DNA from: Minisyncoccota bacterium
Lineage (GTDB): Bacteria > Patescibacteriota > Microgenomatia > UBA1400 > PJMF01
Assembly: GCA_014728425.1 (NCBI GenBank)
Contig: WJLO01000070.1
Span: 1-8,931, forward strand
DNA: 8,931 bases
Direction of reading: 5' to 3'
The notes beneath the pieces are model-generated. The model did no database searches and had not been told where the DNA came from. It was given only the letters and a program-made list of their open reading frames with translations. The position numbers were made by a program, and so were the translations under genes. Of this stretch, positions 1-4,714 are shown piece after piece; the stretch's first letter is position 1; each line of letters opens with the position of its first letter.

Positions 1-163
1 ACCAGATCATGACAAGACTTTTACTGCTCAAGTTTTAGTTGATGGCCAGGTTTATGGCGAAGGCGTGGGTAAAAGTAAACAACTAGCTCAACAACAAGCG
101 GCTATTCAAGCCTTGCAAAAACTTGAGAAAACCGCTAAAATTACGCCCTATGCTAAAGATTAA
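1..163 (+). CDS. rnc: Ribonuclease III, C-terminal dsRNA-binding domain (5'-truncated by window edge)
   Basis: Reading from base 2, 53 residues precede the TAA at 161-163; the gene begins before the window. The visible part starts PDHDKTF and continues with a V-Y-G-E-G-V-G-K-S-K stretch and an Ala/Gln-rich helix ending in ALQKLEK. This is the pattern of the C-terminal double-stranded-RNA-binding domain of RNase III (GPDHDKxF, then G.G.S/GKSK..A...AA..AL..L). RNase III is known to cleave dsRNA in rRNA precursors and structured mRNAs; the catalytic domain lies outside the window. The last 14 nt overlap the start of rpsP in another frame, so the two are probably co-transcribed and translationally coupled. 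Identification is by recognised family pattern only. Confidence 0.88.
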   Translation, partial: PDHDKTFTAQVLVDGQVYGEGVGKSKQLAQQQAAIQALQKLEKTAKITPYAKD

Positions 164-587
164 ACTTGTTCGCTTTGGTAAAAGAAACCAACCTCACTAC
201 CGAATTGTAGTGCAGGAAGCCAAAACTAAACGTGATGGTAAATACACTGCCGCCCTGGGCCATTACGCACCAGCTCAACAACCTAAAGTGTTGGAGCTAG
301 ATCTAGAAGCTTATAAGCAATGGTTACAAAAAGGTGCTCAGCCTACTGAAACTGTAGCTAATTTGGCCAAAAGAGCGCAAAGTAAACAGCCTTTTCCTCC
401 TAAGAAAAAAACCCTTTCTAAAAAAGCCAAAGCTAAACTAGCAGCTGCAAAACAGGCTCAAGATAAACCAGCAGCAACAGCAAAAACTGATAAAGATCAA
501 CCATCTAAAAAAGCCAAAGCTCAAACTGAAGAAAAAGCTGCTAAGAAAACTGCTAAAAGCAAAGCCAAAAAAACCACTTCTGCTTAA
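150..587 (+). CDS. rpsP: 30S ribosomal protein S16 with long Lys/Ala-rich C-terminal tail
   Basis: A 145-residue protein. The ATG at 150 is chosen because MLKIKLVRFGKRNQPHYRIVV matches the conserved S16 N-terminus; an in-frame TTG at 123 would add nine residues that do not belong to the family. Residues 1 to about 80 form the S16 core, with the G-HYAP segment near 37-41 and a helix at 52-75. S16 binds 16S rRNA and helps assemble the small subunit. Residues about 80-145 are a low-complexity tail of Lys, Ala, Thr and Gln, which makes the protein much longer than the usual 80-90 residues. The start lies inside the end of rnc (14-nt overlap) and there is no convincing Shine-Dalgarno site, so translation probably depends on rnc. 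The common S16 neighbours rimM and trmD do not follow; the next genes are convergent. Confidence 0.95.
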   Translation: MLKIKLVRFGKRNQPHYRIVVQEAKTKRDGKYTAALGHYAPAQQPKVLELDLEAYKQWLQKGAQPTETVANLAKRAQSKQPFPPKKKTLSKKAKAKLAAAKQAQDKPAATAKTDKDQPSKKAKAQTEEKAAKKTAKSKAKKTTSA

Positions 588-592
588 ATTCC

Positions 593-621
593 TGATTCTC
601 AACTGGCTAAATCAAGCTTTT
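593..621 (+). terminator. Possible weak terminator after rpsP
   Basis: Within the 35-nt gap between rpsP and the convergent pilO, TGATT (593-597) can pair with AATCA (610-614), followed by AGCTTTTTT. The stem is only 5 bp and AT-rich with a 12-nt loop. On the plus strand it has the shape of a weak intrinsic terminator. No corresponding T-tract serves the pil operon on the other strand. Confidence 0.22.
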
Positions 622-622
622 T

Positions 623-1429
623 TCAAATTCCTAAATCTTGTTTTAACTGCTGTAGACCTTGAATGCCAAAAAGGTCTTCACTACCGCCGCCTTTGATCTC
701 GGTTTGTGTTTCTAGAGTATTAGGCCGATAATCTAAGATCTGTTGAAAAATCTCTTTTTCTTGATCATCAATAACAGGCACTGGAGAGTCAATAGTGGTT
801 TTAATAGTGGGAGCATAAAAGTAACTTTGCACAGTTAATTCGGCCTCAACATAACCAGTGTATTGATCTTGAGCATTTTTTTTACGATTTAAGGATAAAT
901 CAATAATGGTAGTTAAGGGTGTAACTCTCTCTAGCAGCGATAAAAATTCCTCTACATTAGTAAGTTGACCAGCTACTTTCATTTCCATTTCCAAATTATC
1001 ATACTTGGTTTTACTATGAGATTTAGTTTTACTTTGACTACCAGCTAACTCTGATCCAGGAGAAGCAATCTCGCCAGGATTAAGCTCAAACTCAGTAATG
1101 GCCACCTCTGTTTGTACAGCAATAGTGTTTAAAGCATTAAGCATTTCTAATAAAGGCTTGTGCGTGGGTAGGGTTTCATCTACTTTATCTGCTTGAGAAA
1201 ATTCGGGAGAGACTTTTAGCTGCTCTAATTCTAAAGCCTTGCGTTCTAGTTTTTGTAAATATTTTTTGTCTTTGCTAAGCTTGCTGTTTAGATCTAGCAC
1301 GCTTTGAGTTTGTGGATAAATAGCTAGAACCAAAATCAGCACTGCAGTGATAGCAAAACCAACTGCTAGAATCAAATAGCGTCGGGTAGTTAAGATTAAG
1401 CGCCAGTTTAGGTGTTTAGCGTTGATCAT
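623..1429 (-). CDS. pilO: Type IV pilus inner-membrane alignment protein PilO
   Basis: 268 residues. A short cytoplasmic N-terminus is followed by one membrane segment (about 17-38), a charged coiled-coil stretch (about 42-73, with Lys, Leu and Glu periodicity), and a periplasmic or extracytoplasmic alpha/beta domain (about 90-205). This layout is known for PilO, which pairs with PilN and links the pilus motor platform to the envelope. Identification rests mainly on architecture and on its place directly after pilM and pilN, since PilO sequences are poorly conserved. A Ser/Lys/Thr linker (131-142) interrupts the globular part. Residues about 206-268 form an extra acidic, Pro-containing tail ending in FGIQGLQQLKQDLGI, longer than usual. 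The ATG start lies 14 nt inside pilN, with AAAAGG 2 nt upstream as a very close Shine-Dalgarno-like site. The gene ends with TGA. Confidence 0.8.
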   Translation of the reverse strand: MINAKHLNWRLILTTRRYLILAVGFAITAVLILVLAIYPQTQSVLDLNSKLSKDKKYLQKLERKALELEQLKVSPEFSQADKVDETLPTHKPLLEMLNALNTIAVQTEVAITEFELNPGEIASPGSELAGSQSKTKSHSKTKYDNLEMEMKVAGQLTNVEEFLSLLERVTPLTTIIDLSLNRKKNAQDQYTGYVEAELTVQSYFYAPTIKTTIDSPVPVIDDQEKEIFQQILDYRPNTLETQTEIKGGGSEDLFGIQGLQQLKQDLGI

Positions 1430-1970
1430 AGCCTTTTAAAGTAACTGTTAACTGCAAAGCATAGCTGCCATCATCACTGCGGCGGATATTGCTTTTACTG
1501 ACCGTTTTGTATTCTTCTTGAAGCTGAGTAGTTTGTAGAGAGTTAAAAACCTCTTCTAAAACAAACACATCACTAGAAACTAGATTTAACGCCAAGATTT
1601 GACCGTCTTGTTCAAAGGTCATGTCTTTGATAAAAACTTCTGAACTAAACAGGCTATCAAAATAACGAATGGCTGCTTGTTTATTGCTGCGAGTTTGAAA
1701 GATCTCTGTAATGACTTCTAGTTTATTGGCAAAGATTAAAAAAGCTACTTCTACAGCTTCATCATCAGTAATCATTTTTTTAAGACGTTGTTGATCTGCT
1801 GCTAACTGATTAGCGCGAAAACCCAAGGCTATTTTAACTGCAATTATTCCTAAAAAAGCCACAAACACCAAGCTAAATATTGCTAAACTATAACGCAACC
1901 ATTTTTTATCTTGGCGCTCGACTTTAGTTAAAGTAACCTGGCGTTTTTTTAAGAAGTTAATATTGTGCAC
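1416..1970 (-). CDS. pilN: Type IV pilus assembly protein PilN
   Basis: 184 residues starting at GTG. The N-terminal peptide MHNINFL resembles the conserved short cytoplasmic motif of PilN (M-I-N-I-N-L type), which in known systems docks into a groove of PilM. A basic stretch follows, then one membrane helix (about 27-49), a coiled-coil-like region (about 53-95) and a small alpha/beta domain to the end. PilN is a bitopic membrane protein bridging cytoplasmic PilM and PilO. The start is well supported: AGGGAG (minus strand, 1978-1983) stands 7 nt before the GTG, only one nucleotide separates the pilM stop from this start, and the motif sits at residue 1. Its last 14 nt overlap pilO. Confidence 0.85.
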   Translation of the reverse strand: MHNINFLKKRQVTLTKVERQDKKWLRYSLAIFSLVFVAFLGIIAVKIALGFRANQLAADQQRLKKMITDDEAVEVAFLIFANKLEVITEIFQTRSNKQAAIRYFDSLFSSEVFIKDMTFEQDGQILALNLVSSDVFVLEEVFNSLQTTQLQEEYKTVSKSNIRRSDDGSYALQLTVTLKGYDQR

Positions 1971-1971
1971 T

Positions 1972-2979
1972 TTACAACTCCCTCATAAGTAGACCAGCAG
2001 CCACAGTCATGGCTAGATGATTAGTTGGAGGAATCTCTCCACTGGCGGTGGCAAAAGGAGCAGCTAATAACACCTCTATACCCAGTTCTTGAGTTAAGTG
2101 TTCAGGCAGCTGATTAAGCTGAGCCCCACCTCCAGCTAGAATCACTCGTTGGATCGACTCTTGAGGATGTTGATTAACAAAAAATCGCACTGCTTTTTGC
2201 ATCTCATTGGTGATCTGTTTAACTCCTGGTAATAAGGCATTGCGCACTTTTCCTTCAAACTGCTGAGGGTCAAGGCCATAAGCGCGTTTGTATTCTTCGG
2301 CCTGCTTGGCATCTAAATTAAGATTTTGTGCTAAAGTTTTAGTAAGTAGTTGTCCTCCAGTCATGTGGGTAAAAACAAAGCTAAGTTCATCGTGATAAAC
2401 CACCGCCAGATCCATGTTAGTAGCTCCTAAATGAGCTACTAAAGTAGTAGGCTCGTTTTCGGTAAAACCCAGAGAGCGCAAGGTAGAAAGCATTTGTGTT
2501 TCTAACAACTTAGGCTCGATCCCAATCTGAATAAACATATTAGTAAACCGATCCACCAGGTTTTTACGAGTACCGATCATAAGGACTCTCATCTGAGCAT
2601 TGCTCTCTTTGCGCGGTGGTCTAAACAATACTTGGTACTCTAAAGCTAAATCTTCTTGAGGAATAGGAATGTGTTGTTCAGCCTGCCAACCAATAGCCGA
2701 AGCTAGTTCGGCATCAGATAAAGGTGGCATCTCAATAATCTTGGTAGAAACTACTGTTTCAGGGAAACTTAAGCGCAGATCACTCCGCGGCAGTTTGTGA
2801 TCAGTAATAAATTGATCAATGATTTGACTAAGTTTTTCTGCTTGAGCATCATCAGTGGGTACATTTACTCCTGCAGAGTTAAAAATCTCAGCAGTTTTTT
2901 CAATAACTGGTTTTTTTCCAGGTTTGCCACTAATGGCTTTGATGGTATAAGTACCAACATCAAGGGCTAAGGCAGGCAT
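1972..2979 (-). CDS. pilM: Type IV pilus assembly ATPase-like protein PilM (actin fold)
   Basis: 335 residues, normal length for PilM. Actin/FtsA-like nucleotide-binding motifs are visible in order: phosphate-1 ALDVGTYTIK (5-14), phosphate-2 around HLGATNMDLAVV (183-194), and the adenosine motif LAGGGAQLNQL (281-291). The PilM-typical segment AIGWQAEQHIPIP is at 95-107. The protein is cytoplasmic and is known to bind the N-terminal peptide of PilN, connecting pilus motor ATPases to the PilN/PilO platform. The ATG is supported because the DVGT strand begins five residues later. There is no clear Shine-Dalgarno site; the start is 15 nt after the stop of the PilX-like gene, so re-initiation or coupling is likely. 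It is followed by pilN after one nucleotide. Confidence 0.93.
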   Translation of the reverse strand: MPALALDVGTYTIKAISGKPGKKPVIEKTAEIFNSAGVNVPTDDAQAEKLSQIIDQFITDHKLPRSDLRLSFPETVVSTKIIEMPPLSDAELASAIGWQAEQHIPIPQEDLALEYQVLFRPPRKESNAQMRVLMIGTRKNLVDRFTNMFIQIGIEPKLLETQMLSTLRSLGFTENEPTTLVAHLGATNMDLAVVYHDELSFVFTHMTGGQLLTKTLAQNLNLDAKQAEEYKRAYGLDPQQFEGKVRNALLPGVKQITNEMQKAVRFFVNQHPQESIQRVILAGGGAQLNQLPEHLTQELGIEVLLAAPFATASGEIPPTNHLAMTVAAGLLMREL

Positions 2980-2994
2980 ATGATTTTCTTTAGT

Positions 2995-3816
2995 TTAGTT
3001 TTTAATAATTGTGTTCCCGCTTACTAAAGCATAGTCCAAGACCCAAGGTGCAGTGCCAATAGTGCGTTCAACCATAATTGACTTGGTTTCTTGGCCAGCT
3101 TGGGTGTTTTGGGCATTGGCTTGAATATTATACTGAGCAGTACTAGGCAGGCCAGTAACCCGCACCTGAGTATCATTGTACACCGATTTTAAACGAGCAA
3201 ACAAGTCATCACTGGTAATAGCTAACTGATGACCAAAGTTATAGCCATCGCTGCCACTACTGTTGGGTGCGCTAAAGCTGTTTTGATTGTTGCGTCGGTC
3301 ATCACAGCCGTCTAAGGCATAATGACGGGCGCCATCAGCAATTCCATCAGCATCATCATCATAATAAACCGAGATAAACAAAGCTGCAGCATCATTGCAA
3401 CTTACATTTTGGGACCAATTAATAGTAATGGTGGCGTCATTGTTGTTAAAAGGCAATTCTGCTGCTGCGCCCTGAGTGAGATGGGTTTGTAGTTCTGAGC
3501 TAGTACTAATGTCATACTGAACATTGGCATTGTCAAAACCACTTAGTTCTACTCTGTTACTGGGAAGCTCACCTTCATCTCTTTCATAGTTAAAAATGCT
3601 GGCCAGAGCATGTTCTAAACCAGACTCTGCAGCATTAAAAACTCGACTAGATTCAGCTTGCTCTACTGAGATTTGGGTTTGTTGAGTAGTGCGGGTAGCA
3701 ATAGACAAGCCAATGGTTAAGATTACCACCATGATAAGGATAATGACCAAACCAACTTGGCCGGCCTGGTGCTGGCGGTTAAAGGAGTCAAGCTTTAGCA
3801 TGCCTTTTATTATCAT
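2995..3816 (-). CDS. PilX-like minor pilin / pseudopilin with a calcium-loop-like motif
   Basis: 273 residues. A short polar leader ending QHQAGQ precedes a hydrophobic helix (about 21-40) and the segment QAESSRVFNAAESGLEHAL (53-71), which follows the PilX N-terminal pattern (S/T-rich, then R-x-F-x-A-A-E-x-G-L-E). The Glu at +5 of ordinary major pilins is absent after the putative cleavage Gly, as in several minor pilins. The rest is an exported beta-rich domain with two Cys (140 and 171) that could form a disulfide, and an acidic loop D153-x-D-x-D-G-x-x-D161 resembling EF-hand or thrombospondin-type calcium sites. PilX-type proteins are known to act in pilus initiation, tip complexes and adhesion. 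It is the first gene of the pil operon, 15 nt before pilM. The ATG at 3816 fits the upstream -10 box; an in-frame ATG five codons later is an alternative. Membership of the group is a pattern call. Confidence 0.75.
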   Translation of the reverse strand: MIIKGMLKLDSFNRQHQAGQVGLVIILIMVVILTIGLSIATRTTQQTQISVEQAESSRVFNAAESGLEHALASIFNYERDEGELPSNRVELSGFDNANVQYDISTSSELQTHLTQGAAAELPFNNNDATITINWSQNVSCNDAAALFISVYYDDDADGIADGARHYALDGCDDRRNNQNSFSAPNSSGSDGYNFGHQLAITSDDLFARLKSVYNDTQVRVTGLPSTAQYNIQANAQNTQAGQETKSIMVERTIGTAPWVLDYALVSGNTIIKN

Positions 3817-3822
3817 AAAGGG

Positions 3823-3828
3823 AAATTA
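3823..3828 (-). promoter_or_regulatory. Candidate -10 box of the pil operon, leaderless arrangement
   Basis: On the minus strand TAATTT is followed by exactly six nucleotides (CCCTTT) and then the ATG of the PilX-like gene. No Shine-Dalgarno sequence lies between them. Transcription starting about 7 nt after the box would begin at or next to the ATG. I see no good -35 hexamer. The same spacing occurs at tyrS, which is the main support. Confidence 0.45.
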
Positions 3829-3927
3829 GTGAATCGGCAATGGGAGGTAGTGAGTTGTTTTCTTTTTAATGAGTAAGCTGGAAGAGTTTTATAACATGAT
3901 GGAGTTGGTTGTTTTGGTTTTTAGTTT
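3829..3927. repeat. Degenerate remnant at the left end of the array
   Basis: It begins within TTAGTGAATC (3826-3835) and includes ATGATGGAGTTGGTTG (3895-3910), which resembles the CATGGAGTTGGTGGG block of copy 4. The conserved core is missing, so this is at best an eroded copy. It holds no gene. Confidence 0.45.
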
Positions 3928-4079
3928 GAATTAGGCTGTTTAATAGTAAAAGAGCTCGTCTAGTTTTGGCTCCAGGACACGAATTTTGCTCTCACTGGTT
4001 CGAGAAAATTGTGTTCCTTTCGCCAGTGCTTGGGTGGTTGTCTATTAACAACCTCATGGAGTATATGGGCTAGTAGATC
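3928..4079. repeat. Repeat copy 1 (type A)
   Basis: Its segment 3969-4030 is identical over 62 nt to 4320-4381 in copy 3. CACTGG (3993-3998) is complementary to CCAGTG (4023-4028), giving a stem that encloses 24 nt. Downstream of the core, GGTTGT (4036-4041) pairs perfectly with ACAACC (4048-4053) across a 6-nt loop. It ends with GGGCTAGTAGATC. Confidence 0.8.
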
Positions 4080-4283
4080 AGGAGTCTTGATAGCTAAAAG
4101 CGAGCTGAGAGTATTTGTTTTTGAGTAAACGAAACTGCTTAATGGTTAAAAGTCTCTCTAGTTTTGGCTCTGGGCCATTAATTTCCTCAACCCATAAAGG
4201 GAGTCGGAAATTGTGATCCTGCCGCCAGTGCCTAGTGGTTGTTTAAAATCTAACTGATGGTGTCTGTGGGTTAGTAGTAGATT
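4080..4283. repeat. Repeat copy 2 (diverged, with extra sequence)
   Basis: About 55 extra bases at the left (roughly 4080-4135) are followed by CTAGTTTTGGCTCTGGG, aligned with the same place in copies 1 and 3. The middle (4176-4215) differs strongly from the other copies, but GAAATTGTGATCCTG, the core at 4223 and CTAGTGGTTG are retained. It is the most divergent full copy. Confidence 0.7.
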
Positions 4284-4430
4284 GAGTTTTTTAATAGTTA
4301 ATAAGCTCATCTAGTTCTAGCTCCAGGACACGAATTTTGCTCTCACTGGTTCGAGAAAATTGTGTTCCTTTCGCCAGTGCTGGGGTGGTTATTTACTAAC
4401 AGCCTTATGGAGTTTGTGGGTTAGTGAATC
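4284..4430. repeat. Repeat copy 3 (type A)
   Basis: It shares an uninterrupted 62-nt match with copy 1, pointing to recent duplication or gene conversion. CACTGG (4344-4349) can pair with CCAGTG (4374-4379). After the core, GTTA and TAAC form a short hairpin, with GCT/AGC able to extend it. It ends in GGGTTAGTGAATC. Confidence 0.8.
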
Positions 4431-4574
4431 AACTTCTTTGGCAATCAATTAACTTTCTAACTCCTTTTTTAGCATACCAATTTACTTTCAGCAGCTTGAG
4501 AGGGTTGTGCTCCTTTCGCCAGTGCCTAGTGGTTGTCTACTGGCTAGCTCATGGAGTTGGTGGGTTAGTAAATC
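4431..4574. repeat. Repeat copy 4 (type B)
   Basis: It is closely related to copy 5, with 31 identical bases at 4505-4535 and 4649-4679. Its left half (ACCAATTT...TTTCAGCAGCTTGAG) replaces the type A left half. Here the core GCCAGT (4518-4523) pairs with a downstream ACTGGC (4539-4544) instead of an upstream partner. Confidence 0.8.
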
Positions 4575-4714
4575 AGGCTTTTTAGTAATCAATTAACTTT
4601 TTAACCCTTCTTTTAGCAGACCAATTTGCTTTCAACAGCTTGAGAAAATTGTGCTCCTTTCGCCAGTGCCTAGTGGTTGGTTACTGGCTAGCGGATGGTG
4701 TTGATGGGGTTAGT
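4575..4714. repeat. Repeat copy 5 (type B), abutting recG
   Basis: It has the same architecture as copy 4, with GCCAGT (4662-4667) complementary to ACTGGC (4683-4688). Similarity to the other copies ends at GGGGTTAGTTT, and the TTA at 4710-4712 is the recG stop codon read on the other strand. The array therefore starts exactly at the end of recG. Confidence 0.8.

Larger units (their letters stand above)
3823..4714. repeat. Tandem array of five imperfect ~145-bp non-coding repeats plus a vestigial end
   Basis: This gene-free stretch between recG and the pil operon is almost entirely repetitive. The nine-base core CGCCAGTGC occurs five times, starting at 4021, 4223, 4372, 4517 and 4661 (spacings 202, 149, 145 and 144). 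After each core comes a TGGTT block, then a (C)ATGGAG/GATGGTG block, then GGG[CT]TAGT. No frame through it gives a plausible protein. The first interval is longer because of about 55 extra bases. The rightmost TTAGT element coincides with the recG stop codon; a TTAGTGAATC element at 3826-3835, matching 4421-4430 exactly, marks the left end beside the pil promoter. Function unknown: it could be a structured RNA, a protein-binding array, or a non-autonomous repeat family. Confidence 0.88.

Noticed and set aside
123..149. Nine-residue N-terminal extension of S16 from a TTG start
   Set aside because: The S16 family begins at MLKI; the extension lies deep inside rnc and lacks a Shine-Dalgarno site.
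3985..4015. tRNA-like T-arm (GGTTCGA) in repeat copies 1 and 3
   Set aside because: The bases after the putative loop do not pair with those before it, and no acceptor or anticodon arms are found around it.
4005..4075. Minus-strand short frame (about 21 codons) starting at the ATG near the CATGAG block of repeat copy 1
   Set aside because: In copy 4 the matching ATG is followed almost at once by a stop codon, so a coding role is not conserved between copies.
3823..4714. CRISPR array
   Set aside because: The period is about 145 bp, the copies are imperfect along their whole length, and there are no unique spacers between short identical repeats. No cas genes are visible.
3823..4714. Integron attC sites
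   Set aside because: The repeats are directly tandem with no cassette ORFs between them, and the canonical GTTRRRY/RYYYAAC pairs are not present as a consistent set.
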